DNA of 64,000 nucleotides, taken from positions 29,886-93,885 of the forward strand of contig JAVBRO010000002.1 of assembly GCA_031547885.1 (NCBI GenBank), written 5' to 3'. The stretch is from UBA940 sp031547885 (GTDB taxonomy: Bacteria > Bacteroidota > Bacteroidia > Bacteroidales > Rikenellaceae). Position numbers and translations under genes: made by a program. How positions within the stretch are numbered: the first letter of the stretch is position 1; each line of letters starts with the position of its first letter. Positions 32,456-41,720 of the stretch are shown here, piece after piece. Below the pieces are notes generated by a model. It was not told the origin of the DNA. It did not search any database and was given only the letters and a program-made list of their open reading frames with translations.

Positions 32456-34474
32456 ATGAAAACCCAAAGGAAAAACAAGAAAAAACCGGACGACGAGCCC
32501 GCCTTTCGAGAGCGTGCCGCACCAGTTGCGTCAGAGCATCCCAACGGGAATCGAGCCGCAGACAGCGAACATATTCTCGCAGTGCTGGTTCCGGGCATGA
32601 ATTGCCGGAAAGTGATACTGCGAGCGCAGAAGCTGGCTGCCGGAGGTTCGGGATGGAGCGTCATTTACACCAAGGATCCCTCTTCATGGAAGAACAACGT
32701 GCTGCTCGCGCAGGATCTGGAACTTGCACGGCGCCTCGGAGCCGACATAAAGGCTTTTCCCGGAAGCAGGCCGGTACAGGCATGTGCCGAAGCCGCCCGG
32801 AGAGAGAAGGCCGGCGTGATAGTGGTCGGACACAGAAAAGGGCTCATGCGCTACTTCGGCGACATCCGCCGCTTGCACAAACTTGCGACGTTGTGTCCTG
32901 AAACGGAGATATCCGTCGTGCCGGCAAATACATGGGATAAAGACCGGAAATGGCCCTCAGTTGAGCCCCTCCCGCAATACGTACGCAAACATGACCGCCT
33001 TCGGGTTTTTGCAACTATCGTGTTGTCCGCCATTGCAATAGCTGCACTCTGTACATTGATGCTGGGCCGCGAGGGCGCACAGTACGCTGCAACAGGCATC
33101 CTGTTGATTTTGCTCTATGTGATCGCGGCGACAGGAAGGGGAACCATATTATTCTTCGTGCTGCTTTCAGCTGTCGTTTTTACGGTCATGCTGATCTCCC
33201 CCTATTTTTCATTACAGTTGCATAATTTCAAAGAGGACCTCTTCTTTATTCTGTGCTTCTTCGCTATCGTCATTGCCAATGGACTGTTGGCACTCAGATA
33301 TCAAAAACATCGCAGGGAGATAGAGCGTCAAGCCCGCCACGCCAATGCGTTGTTCGAAACGGCGCGCAGGCTAGCTAATGCGACCGATATTGATTATGTG
33401 ATAAATGCAAGCATGCAGGAGATACATAAACACATCTCCCTGAATGTATTTTTCATCTTTCAGGACGGCAAGGGAAATCTGACCAACCGTAAATTTGTCC
33501 CTAAAGAATCAATTCTAACTGCGGATGACATGGAAGCCGCCCGCTGCGCTTTTAAACACAATCGCCAAACGGGGCGTTTTACTTCTCACTGCAGTTCGTC
33601 CCGCTATACATTCGACCCTCTCAATGCACCGACGCGTCGGTTGGGTGTTGTTGTAACGGAACTGAACCGGCAACCCGATGCGGATGCGGTTGTTTTCCGC
33701 GACGAAATGTTCGAGCAGATCGCTCGTACGCTGGAATTCCATCTCGTGCAACGTCAGGCGAGAGACGCCAAATTGCTGAAAGAGTCGGGAGAGCTTTACA
33801 AGACGCTGTTCAAATCCATTTCGCATGAACTGAGAAGTCCCCTGTCGGCAATTGTAGGGGCTTCGGATATCCTGCTTTCCAAGCCCCACGCCGATGCTAC
33901 CGACCGTGAACTTTGCGTGGTGATAATGAAGGCTTCGGAACGGCTCGATAAAGTGATCGAGAATCTGCTCAATATGTCGCGCCTCGAATCGGGACATATA
34001 GCGGCCGATCCCGTTCCGTGCGACGTCTATGACCTTTTGGCGAGTGTTGCCAACAATTTGTCCACGGAGCTCTCGGCTTTCGACTTCCATATTCGAATGC
34101 ACGCCCCGGTTCCTATTGTGGAACTCGACTTCGGATTGACGGAACAGGCGCTCTATAACCTCGTGTACAATTCCACTCAGCATGCGCCTGCGGGAACGGC
34201 GATCACCCTCGAAGCCTCGTATGCGGATGGTTGGATCGAACTTGTGGAAACCGACAGCGGGTCTGGTTTCGACGAAAGCTCCCTGACACATGTGTTCGAT
34301 AAGTTCTGGCGCAAAAAAAACAGCAAGCCCGGAGGCCTGGGACTCGGCCTGTCGATAGTAAAAGGCTTTGTAGAAGCCCAGGAAGGTACGGTTGCAGTCG
34401 CCAACAGAACGGAAGGCGGGGTACGCTTCACGATCAGGATCCCGGTTAAAACCGTAAATACACCCGAAGTATGA
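32456..34474 (+). CDS. KdpD-like sensor histidine kinase lacking the KdpD P-loop domain
   Basis: 672 aa. A basic, polar start (residues 1-35) leads to a universal-stress-protein-like domain (about 38-155; HILAVLVPGMNCRKVILRAQKLA, GVIVVGHRKGLMRYFGD), four transmembrane helices of DUF4118 type (about 185-285), a GAF-like linker (about 300-430), HisKA with phospho-acceptor His457 in SISHELRSPLSAIVG, and HATPase_c (YNLVYNSTQHAP, ETDSGSGFDES, GGLGLGLSIVKGF). Classical KdpD starts with a Walker-A KdpD domain; none is seen here, and no kdpFABC genes are in the window. Signal unknown. It overlaps the regulator gene by ATGA. Confidence 0.88.
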   Translation: MKTQRKNKKKPDDEPAFRERAAPVASEHPNGNRAADSEHILAVLVPGMNCRKVILRAQKLAAGGSGWSVIYTKDPSSWKNNVLLAQDLELARRLGADIKAFPGSRPVQACAEAARREKAGVIVVGHRKGLMRYFGDIRRLHKLATLCPETEISVVPANTWDKDRKWPSVEPLPQYVRKHDRLRVFATIVLSAIAIAALCTLMLGREGAQYAATGILLILLYVIAATGRGTILFFVLLSAVVFTVMLISPYFSLQLHNFKEDLFFILCFFAIVIANGLLALRYQKHRREIERQARHANALFETARRLANATDIDYVINASMQEIHKHISLNVFFIFQDGKGNLTNRKFVPKESILTADDMEAARCAFKHNRQTGRFTSHCSSSRYTFDPLNAPTRRLGVVVTELNRQPDADAVVFRDEMFEQIARTLEFHLVQRQARDAKLLKESGELYKTLFKSISHELRSPLSAIVGASDILLSKPHADATDRELCVVIMKASERLDKVIENLLNMSRLESGHIAADPVPCDVYDLLASVANNLSTELSAFDFHIRMHAPVPIVELDFGLTEQALYNLVYNSTQHAPAGTAITLEASYADGWIELVETDSGSGFDESSLTHVFDKFWRKKNSKPGGLGLGLSIVKGFVEAQEGTVAVANRTEGGVRFTIRIPVKTVNTPEV

Positions 34475-35154
34475 ATGACACACTGATACTCATCGTAGAC
34501 GATGAACCGGCCATCCGCCGGCTGCTTGTAATAGCCCTGCAGACGGAAGGATATAAGACAATAGAGGCTGCTACCGGAGAGGAGGCCCTGGCCATGACTG
34601 CGTCGTACAATCCGGCCATGGTCCTGCTCGACCTGGGGCTGCCGGGAATAGACGGCAAAGAAGTGCTGAACCGTCTGCGAGAATGGTATGCCCGGCCGAT
34701 AATGATCCTGTCTGTCCGCAATTCGGAAGAGGATATAGTGGTAGCCCTGGACAGCGGTGCAAACGACTATCTTACAAAGCCTTTCCGCGTCCGGGAACTG
34801 CAGGCGCGGATTCGGCTTTCACTACGGAAGCATGGAGAAACAGATTCAGACCCGGTGATCGATGTGGGTAATTTGAGCATTGACCTGGCTAACCGCATCG
34901 TCCGCAAGAGTGGCGAAATACTCCGCTTTACATCCACCGAATTTGCCATGCTGTCGCTGTTTGCCCGCAACCGCGGCCGCGTGCTTACACATCAATATAT
35001 CATAAGGGAGGTATGGGGCGATCTGGTTTATGCCGACCAGAGCCAGAATCTGCGTGTATTCATAGCTAGTCTGCGTAAAAAAATAGAGCCTGATCCGTCG
35101 GAGCCCACTCTGCTGCTTACCGAATCGAGGATCGGCTACCGGTTCGGGTTGTGA
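34471..35154 (+). CDS. KdpE/OmpR-family response regulator
   Basis: 227 aa. Receiver domain (1-120) with acidic pocket DDE at 10-12, phospho-acceptor Asp54 in LLDLGLPGIDG and Lys in NDYLTKPF; the C-terminal winged helix (about 130-227) has the OmpR/PhoB features FTSTEFAMLSLFARNRGRVLTHQYIIREVWG and LRVFIASLRKKIEPDPSEPTLLLTESRIGYRFG. Partner of the overlapping kinase. Because the pair is divergent from the fimbrial operon and lacks kdpFABC nearby, fimbrial genes are plausible targets; this is inference. Confidence 0.93.
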   Translation: MNDTLILIVDDEPAIRRLLVIALQTEGYKTIEAATGEEALAMTASYNPAMVLLDLGLPGIDGKEVLNRLREWYARPIMILSVRNSEEDIVVALDSGANDYLTKPFRVRELQARIRLSLRKHGETDSDPVIDVGNLSIDLANRIVRKSGEILRFTSTEFAMLSLFARNRGRVLTHQYIIREVWGDLVYADQSQNLRVFIASLRKKIEPDPSEPTLLLTESRIGYRFGL

Positions 35155-35316
35155 ATACACTTTCTAATATCCGCTGCTCAAAGAATGGCACTTTCCGGTA
35201 AAAAGCAGACTACCTCACATTTATCTCCTTAAAACTCCAATCGGCAAAATATTTCGTTTCCACATCGCAGCCGTGTTTACTTTTCATTTAACATTGATTT
35301 CCGGGAAATTCCATTC

Positions 35317-36582
35317 TTAATAGAATTTTGAAGCTTCGCCGCTCATTTGCGTCCCTGAAGACAGCAAGCCGAGGATGCCGCCGTAGCCCGATTTTGTTTT
35401 GCCATCCGGAAGCGGCGAAACCCCACCGTGCGTGAGCGAAAAGCGGCGGGAAGAGAACGGCGGGAAGAAGAACAACTGCGTCTCCTTCCGTTCCTTGCCC
35501 GAACCCGTCAACGTCCATGCCTTCTTATAATCGGCGGGCATCATGCGCCATGTCTCGCCCGTATCCAGGTCTGTTACCGTGAGCGAGCCTTTCCACCCGC
35601 CCGAGTTGCGTGCGCCGCCGTACGGCACCCAGCGAGATGGGGTTTGCTTGCGGTCGCCCACCTCGGCCGGAGCGACACTCAGTTGTATGACGGTGCAGTC
35701 CGGTTCGTAGGCGACACCGACAAGGGTGATCTTGGTCCCATTATCCACCCATTCTTCGCCTTTCTTCACGGCTTTCGGGGTCATATACAAAATAGGCGCC
35801 TGGGTCCCGACCATTGTAAAGCGGTTCAGGGCGCTTTGTTTCAGGGTAAATTCCTTGTACTTCAAAATGTCGTATCCCTTAGGGTCCTTGCCGCCGCCTT
35901 TTTCTTCTATATCGTAAAAGTGTCCCATCAGGCGCTCGGTCTGGCGGTCTATGGTCTGCTCCCATGCGTCCACACCGTCGAGCCCTACGGAGAGGGCTAG
36001 CATCTCGCCTGCATCTTCGGGAAATGCGGCGAGTTCCACCCAACCGGTTTTGCCGTCGGCGGTCGTGATGTTGAATTCCCGCTCGTTGAATGAGATTCCG
36101 TTGACTGTTACCTTTTCATCGACGCGGAGTGATGACGCACCCCCCTTTTGGTTTCGCTTTTCGTAAAGTTTGGGTGCGGAGCCGTCTGGCAGGACCTGAA
36201 TATAGTCGCCGCAGTAGATCGAGGCAAACACACGGTTGCTGTTTTTATAATATGAGGTCGTGCCCTTCCATCCGAAAAAAACGATCGCCACGGCCGCCGC
36301 GATCGCAATGAGTTTCCGCCCGTGTCGTATCCGCCGGAAATTCCAGATGAACACCAATGCTGTGATCGCCGCAAGAATGACCAGCGGGTATAGCATGAAT
36401 GCCTTTGCCAGTATCCACGCGCCGCGTAATCCGGCGGCAAGTATCAGTATGATCACGGCGATAAATGCGCCCCCTATCGCGTATAAGATAATAGGGCCCA
36501 TTGAGCCCAACATAGCGCTGCCCATTGCCGTTGTTGCCGCGGCGGCTTTCTCCGCTGCTCTTCTTTGTTGTATGTCGTCCAT
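35317..36582 (-). CDS. Membrane protein with SH3-like domain, last gene of the SPFH cluster
   Basis: 421 aa. An Ala-rich amphipathic start (QQRRAAEKAAAATTAMGSAM) precedes three or four hydrophobic helices (about residues 29-51, 58-80, 88-104), then an extracytoplasmic part. Residues 118-180 (VFASIYCGDYIQVLPDGS ... VNGISFNEREFNITTADGKTGWVEL) read like a bacterial SH3 domain, as does the partner at 41721. The rest is beta-rich and unrecognised (APILYMTPKAVKKGEEWVDNGTKITLVGVAYEP resembles a second beta domain). No catalytic motif seen. It is the last gene of a six-gene minus-strand run, 89 nt after the lipoprotein gene. Confidence 0.7.
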   Translation of the reverse strand: MDDIQQRRAAEKAAAATTAMGSAMLGSMGPIILYAIGGAFIAVIILILAAGLRGAWILAKAFMLYPLVILAAITALVFIWNFRRIRHGRKLIAIAAAVAIVFFGWKGTTSYYKNSNRVFASIYCGDYIQVLPDGSAPKLYEKRNQKGGASSLRVDEKVTVNGISFNEREFNITTADGKTGWVELAAFPEDAGEMLALSVGLDGVDAWEQTIDRQTERLMGHFYDIEEKGGGKDPKGYDILKYKEFTLKQSALNRFTMVGTQAPILYMTPKAVKKGEEWVDNGTKITLVGVAYEPDCTVIQLSVAPAEVGDRKQTPSRWVPYGGARNSGGWKGSLTVTDLDTGETWRMMPADYKKAWTLTGSGKERKETQLFFFPPFSSRRFSLTHGGVSPLPDGKTKSGYGGILGLLSSGTQMSGEASKFY

Positions 36583-36671
36583 GATATTTTTATTTTACGT
36601 CCACTCTTTTGAGGACTTTAAATTTGAATCGTTAATTATTGGTTTATAAATAAAGCATGTCTTAGAACTCT

Positions 36672-38291
36672 CTACTGCGTGACTACAGGGATATAGCCGG
36701 TGTAGGTGCCGGTAAGTGTGTAGGGATTGCTGCTGGCATCCACCACGTTCAGGTTGAGCGTGATCGCATAAGTATCGCCGTCGAGGCCCACTGTTACCGA
36801 GCCGCTCTGGGGCGTCAGTTGGTGTCCGTTGAATATGCCGTACTGGAAGAAGCAGACATGGACCGTGCTCGCCCACATGGTGCTGAAGTTATACGTCCCG
36901 GCCAGCAGGCGGACATACGTGGCGGGCATGGTCAGCGTCAGGGGCACGGCGTCCGTAGCCACTCCGCCGGAATAGAACGTGAGCAGGGCCCTTCGGCCCG
37001 TGGCGTCGTTCGTAATAGTCTGCGTCGCGCCGTCAAGTACCAGCGAGTTGGAGAGTTTACTGAAGATGAAGTTCCCCGTTCCACCCGATGGCTGCTCGGC
37101 CGGGGGCGGCGTTCCGTCGGCCCTCACTGCCTTTTGTGTGATCTTTACCTCCTTGGTTTTTCCACCGCACGAGATGGCAACCCAGCCGGTGCGTTCCTCG
37201 CCCGTGCGGTTTACGTTGAGAGCGAAGGACATGCTGTGCTGCCCTGCCGCCGCGCCGGAAGCCGGACTCGGAGTGATCCAGTCGGGTATCACGGCCGATG
37301 TAATCCCGCGGATAGCCGACGTCCATGCGCCGGTTGTGGTGAACACCAGGTCGGTCGCGCATGTGTTGTCCGCGTAGACAGTCTGGACGAGATTGGCCTC
37401 GTCGCGTATCGTTATGGGGTCCGCGCCGGCGGGAGCAACGCCGCCCGTGACGTAACCCGTGTATTTGCCGGTTATGGTGCCCGTCACGCCGTCGTCGGAC
37501 GCGACTGTGATGTTGAGATCCAGAGTGTATGTGTTGCCGCTCAGGCTGACCGTCACCGTTCCTCCATTGGCGGTGTAACCCTTCGTTCCGATCGTGCCTT
37601 TGCCTGCAAAGAAACTGTTGTTCGTGGCGACGGGAGTGGGGCTGAAACGGTATGTGCCCGCAATAAGCCGCGAGGGCGCCTGCGCCATATGGAATTCGAG
37701 GTATAACGCATCGTCCTGCGCTACTCCGTTCTTATAGAAAGTCACTCTGGCCTTGTTCACGGCGGAGTTAACGGCGCTGATGCTCTGCCTCGCGCCGTCG
37801 ACCGGAAGCGACACGGTGGACCAGTTGTAGATAAAATTCCCTGAACCGCCGTACTCCGCCTCAACGGGCGTCGTTCCGTCGGCCTTGGTGCCTTTCTGGG
37901 TTATTGTGATGTCGATCTTCTCGCCGTCGCAGTCAATGGTGATCGTTGCCGCGCGGTCTTCGCCGGAGGTGTTGGGGTCGAGGGTTATCTCCACCTTATG
38001 TTTGCCCGCGCCCCCGCTGGCGGGAACGATGGTAACCCAAGACGTCGAGGGCAAATCGCTGACTGACGAACGAACCGCGCTCCCGGCGATGGAAGAGGTC
38101 CACGGAGCGGCGGTGGTGAAATCGACGCTGGCGGCCACCCCTTCGTTGTCGGCGAAAACGGTGGGCGTCAGGTTCTGGTTGCCGGGCACGGTTATCGTGG
38201 CGGGCGTTCCTTCTTCCGCTCCTTTGTCGCACGCCGTGAAGAGCATTGCGGCCGGAAGCAATAATGCGATGAATGAGAATGATTTTTTCAT
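36672..38291 (-). CDS. Lipoprotein with two tandem BACON-plus-beta modules
   Basis: 539 aa from the ATG at 38291. Lipobox AMLFTAC (Cys21). The chain is an internal duplication: module 1 (about 30-275) and module 2 (about 285-535) each begin with a BACON-like sandwich (FTTAAPWTSSIAGS ... ITITQKGTKADGTTP; FTTTGAWTSAIRGI ... VKITQKAVRADGTPP) and continue with a second beta domain (LPVDGARQSI / LVLDGATQTI; SRLIAGTYRFS / VRLLAGTYNFS; ITGKYTGYV / LTGTYTGYI). BACON domains are thought to bind mucin or carbohydrate. No enzyme motif. Likely periplasmic or surface-exposed; its place inside a membrane-protein cluster is unusual. Confidence 0.75.
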   Translation of the reverse strand: MKKSFSFIALLLPAAMLFTACDKGAEEGTPATITVPGNQNLTPTVFADNEGVAASVDFTTAAPWTSSIAGSAVRSSVSDLPSTSWVTIVPASGGAGKHKVEITLDPNTSGEDRAATITIDCDGEKIDITITQKGTKADGTTPVEAEYGGSGNFIYNWSTVSLPVDGARQSISAVNSAVNKARVTFYKNGVAQDDALYLEFHMAQAPSRLIAGTYRFSPTPVATNNSFFAGKGTIGTKGYTANGGTVTVSLSGNTYTLDLNITVASDDGVTGTITGKYTGYVTGGVAPAGADPITIRDEANLVQTVYADNTCATDLVFTTTGAWTSAIRGITSAVIPDWITPSPASGAAAGQHSMSFALNVNRTGEERTGWVAISCGGKTKEVKITQKAVRADGTPPPAEQPSGGTGNFIFSKLSNSLVLDGATQTITNDATGRRALLTFYSGGVATDAVPLTLTMPATYVRLLAGTYNFSTMWASTVHVCFFQYGIFNGHQLTPQSGSVTVGLDGDTYAITLNLNVVDASSNPYTLTGTYTGYIPVVTQ

Positions 38292-38302
38292 TTGTATCAT
38301 AT

Positions 38303-40102
38303 TTAATTGGTTTGCGTTCTATTTTTATATGCCGTCTGAAGCCTGCGCAGCGCCACGGCGAATTGCCGCACATCCGAGGTACAGGTGTTCGAAAAAGTTA
38401 TGTACGCAGGATCGTCGTCCTGATATTCGAATATGGGTTCTTCGGGGGCTTCTATCGTGATCTCCCCGAACGAGAGGTGTTTTCCGGTCAGCTTAACCCC
38501 TTTGATATCCGAATAGGAAATGGATTCTATGGTTCCCGCCTCGGGAGCATCCTCATACACGCGCCAATCGTTGGTTATGACCGATACGCTGTCGGCTTCC
38601 AGCAGCACGATCTTGTATTCCACCGCCGAATCGCCGTAATTCGGGCCGTCTTCCCTGTAGTCGAAAAAATCATTCAGGAAAAGCGTTTTGCCCCTCAGGT
38701 CGTTTTCGCTTTTGCCGTGCCGCGCGAGTTCCGTCTCCACTGCCGTCGACAGGAAACACTGTATGAACAATATTATCTGGGTGTCGGTCGGCTTGGTGCG
38801 ATAGAGTTCTTCCGCCAGGGCGTATGATTCCCATACACTGAGATTGTGGATGCTTGCAGCCCGTCTGCGTTCACGCAGCCTGACAAACGCGCTCATGGTA
38901 ATTATCAGCCACAACCACAGCGGCGAGCAGACGATGATAAACCAAATCGTGCCGCCCGCACTCTTTTTCAACCACAGGACGTTCTCAACCTGTTTTTTTC
39001 CATCCTTTTCCGACATAAGGCGGATATGCGTGGCGGCCATAAGGCTGTCCTGCCGCGCCGTGGAGATGGAATCCCTCGTCATTTGTCCGATGAGCGCTGC
39101 ACATTCTGCGGCCGTGAGTTTTTTCCCGGCCTCCGCCTCTTTGAGTTCGACGGTTCTTTCTACGGACATACGGTAAAGCGGATGTTCCGTCGTATCGAAG
39201 CCCCAGCCTGCCAGCAAGCAGACCGTGAAAAACGCCAATGCCAGCAACAGGTTGAGCGCAAATCTCCATGTGCGTTGCAGGGCCAGCACGAAATACGACC
39301 CCTTCGGCCGCAGCCTTGCCTCTTCTAGCACGTTTGAGCCATATTCGGGCTTACGGGGTTCGAAACGGTAGTCGTAGAAGTGCCTGCGCTGCGCTGCCGT
39401 CAGGTTGTATGCCGCCTCGCACTCTTTCATGCCCGGGCTTTCGACGCCCTGTATATCGAGGCCGCCCGTCCGTGCGTCGTCGAGGGTAGCTGCGCCGGTC
39501 AGTATATCCAGATTGAACCGCGTGTCCGTACTGCAGAGGATGCAATGCTCCGTTATCTCGTCCAGTTCATCGGGCGAGTAGTTCATAGCCTGTTCGAAAA
39601 GAGACCTGGGAGTATCACCCTGCACGACCAGTTGGTTCTGGATGTAATACTCCTGCTTGACCACAGCCAGCAACGCCAGATACTTGCACCTGGTTTCCAT
39701 TCGTATTGCCGTGCCAAGGTATTGCTCCGCACGCCCGACCTCCGACGCCGGCATCGTTTTGACGTTCTTCCCCGCCAACAGCGCAAGGGCGTAGTAATAA
39801 TAAACCTCTGCATCGAGCGGCGAGCGGTCTATGGCATCCCGCAGGCTATGGCGTGCCAACTCATAGTTCTTCAGGTTCAGGTATAGAAGCCCCATCGCGT
39901 AGAGCGAATCGACGTCTTTCGGGTTCTTCTTGGTTTTCTTTGCGTAGAAAGCGATATATTCATTGGCGACTTTCGGGGTTATTTTAAGAGGATTGCGTTT
40001 CGATTTGATGATATTTTTATTGCCGCAGTATTCGCACGCCAACGATCCGGGTACCAAGGGAGACCCACAGCCCGAACATTGTAATATTTCCAACTGCGCC
40101 AT
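38303..40102 (-). CDS. Zinc-ribbon / TPR / two-helix membrane protein of the SPFH cluster
   Basis: 599 aa. Starts with a zinc ribbon (Cys9, Cys12, Cys23, Cys26 in CSGCGSPL and CEYCG), followed by TPR repeats (about 55-180; VDSLYAMGLLYLNLKNYELARHSLRDAI), a transmembrane helix near 280-300 (FALNLLLALAFFTVCLLAGWGF) and another near 385-405 (IWFIIVCSPLWLWLIITM). The final part (about 500-590; SISYSDIKGVKLTGKHLSFGEITIEA) has the look of a bacterial PH-like domain. It has no signal peptide, so the ribbon and TPRs are cytoplasmic. Function unknown; most likely a scaffold. It is 6 nt after the four-helix protein gene. Confidence 0.7.
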   Translation of the reverse strand: MAQLEILQCSGCGSPLVPGSLACEYCGNKNIIKSKRNPLKITPKVANEYIAFYAKKTKKNPKDVDSLYAMGLLYLNLKNYELARHSLRDAIDRSPLDAEVYYYYALALLAGKNVKTMPASEVGRAEQYLGTAIRMETRCKYLALLAVVKQEYYIQNQLVVQGDTPRSLFEQAMNYSPDELDEITEHCILCSTDTRFNLDILTGAATLDDARTGGLDIQGVESPGMKECEAAYNLTAAQRRHFYDYRFEPRKPEYGSNVLEEARLRPKGSYFVLALQRTWRFALNLLLALAFFTVCLLAGWGFDTTEHPLYRMSVERTVELKEAEAGKKLTAAECAALIGQMTRDSISTARQDSLMAATHIRLMSEKDGKKQVENVLWLKKSAGGTIWFIIVCSPLWLWLIITMSAFVRLRERRRAASIHNLSVWESYALAEELYRTKPTDTQIILFIQCFLSTAVETELARHGKSENDLRGKTLFLNDFFDYREDGPNYGDSAVEYKIVLLEADSVSVITNDWRVYEDAPEAGTIESISYSDIKGVKLTGKHLSFGEITIEAPEEPIFEYQDDDPAYITFSNTCTSDVRQFAVALRRLQTAYKNRTQTN

Positions 40103-40108
40103 GCCCGG

Positions 40109-40543
40109 TTACTCTTTTTTCATCAGTTTTCGGTTCTTCCCGCGGGTGATCTCCTCGTCCGCTTTATGCCGCGCGTCTGTCTCGGCGATCAACGCCCCCG
40201 CGATCAGCCATAACAGGGTCAGGATGACAAGGGCCGTGATGTAGACTTTCAGCGGCATAAGCGCCGAGAAAAGGATCAGTACCGCGCCGCTCGCAATATA
40301 ATACACCGCGCAGACGCCCATGATGGAATAGAACGCGCCCGTGAATTTCTTGCGTCCCGCGCGCACCACGGCGATAAACCCAAAGAAGATCAGTTCCAGC
40401 AGGATGCCGTAGCCGAGATTGACAAAAAAGAGGGTTTCCCTCGTTTCCGGCTTCGTCCAGACGAAAGCCAGGGCGACAGTCGCCGCGATCGTCAGGAGCG
40501 GCACGACCACGGCGGAAAATATGATTACGGATGATTTTGCCAT
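40109..40543 (-). CDS. Four-helix integral membrane protein of the SPFH cluster
   Basis: 144 aa from the ATG at 40543 (MAKSSVIIFSAVVVPLL); the frame extends further upstream only as a shadow of the SPFH gene. Four hydrophobic segments: about 6-28, 38-58, 66-92 and 97-118, then a charged tail (ETDARHKADEEITRGKNRKLMKKE). No recognised family or motif. It starts 13 nt after the SPFH gene and ends 6 nt before the zinc-ribbon gene. Confidence 0.7.
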   Translation of the reverse strand: MAKSSVIIFSAVVVPLLTIAATVALAFVWTKPETRETLFFVNLGYGILLELIFFGFIAVVRAGRKKFTGAFYSIMGVCAVYYIASGAVLILFSALMPLKVYITALVILTLLWLIAGALIAETDARHKADEEITRGKNRKLMKKE

Positions 40544-40556
40544 GTCGGTTCGGTTT

Positions 40557-41711
40557 TTAGAGTGTCGGGGGCGCGCCGAAGAGCGGCTGCAACTCGGGAC
40601 AATCGACGGCCTTCGCCCACTCGCCCATGCCCGGCTTCCACACGTAGGTTTCTTTAGTGAGCTGCCCATTTTGCGCCATCTCAGAGAGAGTGGCCATGTC
40701 GAAAGGCCCCTGTTGTGCGTTGTTCACCAGAATATGGAACGATGCCGGGGGAGGCGGCGTTGTCGGGGCCGCTGCACCCATTTGCCCTGCCATGTCGCCC
40801 ATCTGGCCGCCGAACGCTCCACCCACGCCAACACCCATGCCGAGTCCCATCCCGGCGCCCATCACCTGACCTGCCGAGCCTTCGTTGCCGGCCGCGGTTT
40901 CCATCACGTCGAACGAGCGTTCCTGCTGATAAGTATAGCCCAGCCGCCGCTGGCGCGTAAGTTCACGCTGTATCTCGCGTGCGTCGGCCAGCTGTTCGTT
41001 CTCTATGGGCACGATGCGCTCCACATCGAACTGGACCACCTCGACGCCGTATTTGGCGAACTCGCCGGCGATCTGCCCGTGCACGAACTCCGAAGCCTCG
41101 TCGGTCTTGCCGGCCAGTTGCGTGAAATTTATATTATGTGCCGAAACGTACCCGTTGATCAGCGTACTTAGCTTGCGGTTGATCAGCGCCTTGAAATTAG
41201 TGAGGATATCATCGGTGGTCTGGATGGCGAGAGTGCCCACGATCTCGGTAATAAAAGTCACACTGTCGGCGATCCGCACACCGAACTCTCCCGCCACACC
41301 GATCTGGATTTCCAGTTGATAGAACGGGTCGAACACGGTGATTGGTGTCGCCGAACCCCACTTCAGCCCCCTCTTGGCCGTCTTGTTGACGAACCAAACC
41401 TCGGCCGAGAACGGCGTGTTGCCGCCGAAAGGCAGGTTCACCAACTTCTGTAACAGGGGAATGTTGTTGGCAGACAGCGTATGGGTTCCCGCAGTGAACA
41501 GGTCGCGGGCCATGCCGCCCTTGTAGAATACCGCATCCTGGCTCTGGTTGACGATAAGCTGCGCCCCGATGCTCAGGTTGTCGTACGGAAATTTCCACAC
41601 CAGTTCGTCCGCCTCACCGTTATATTTTATCCGGTCTATGAAACCCTGACGCTCATCGCCCTGCCCGTCATACGTCATGCCATCCGTCCGTTCTTTTTTG
41701 AATATGCCCAT
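40557..41711 (-). CDS. SPFH-domain protein with C-terminal GYF_2 (DUF4339) domain
   Basis: 384 aa. The N-terminal two-thirds (about 20-260) match the YdjL/virion-core-type SPFH (band 7) proteins: FIDRIKYNGEADELVWKFPYDNLSIGAQLIVNQSQDAVFYKGG, FTAGTHTLSANNIPLL, VWFVNKTAKRGLKWG and VQFDVERIVPIENEQ. A Gly/Met-rich linker (about 285-315) leads to a GYF_2 domain (FHILVNNAQQGPFDMATLSEMAQNGQLTKETYVWKPGMGEWAKAVDCPEL). SPFH proteins oligomerise into membrane-bound rings or microdomains; GYF_2 domains bind Pro-rich or membrane partners. No transmembrane helix, so it is probably peripheral. Likely organiser of the cluster's products. Confidence 0.85.
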   Translation of the reverse strand: MGIFKKERTDGMTYDGQGDERQGFIDRIKYNGEADELVWKFPYDNLSIGAQLIVNQSQDAVFYKGGMARDLFTAGTHTLSANNIPLLQKLVNLPFGGNTPFSAEVWFVNKTAKRGLKWGSATPITVFDPFYQLEIQIGVAGEFGVRIADSVTFITEIVGTLAIQTTDDILTNFKALINRKLSTLINGYVSAHNINFTQLAGKTDEASEFVHGQIAGEFAKYGVEVVQFDVERIVPIENEQLADAREIQRELTRQRRLGYTYQQERSFDVMETAAGNEGSAGQVMGAGMGLGMGVGVGGAFGGQMGDMAGQMGAAAPTTPPPPASFHILVNNAQQGPFDMATLSEMAQNGQLTKETYVWKPGMGEWAKAVDCPELQPLFGAPPTL

Positions 41712-41720
41712 ATCTTTTTT

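Noticed and set aside
32456..35154. Potassium-transport (Kdp) regulation
   Set aside because: Only the kinase and regulator resemble KdpDE; no kdpFABC genes are in the window and the kinase lacks the KdpD P-loop domain.
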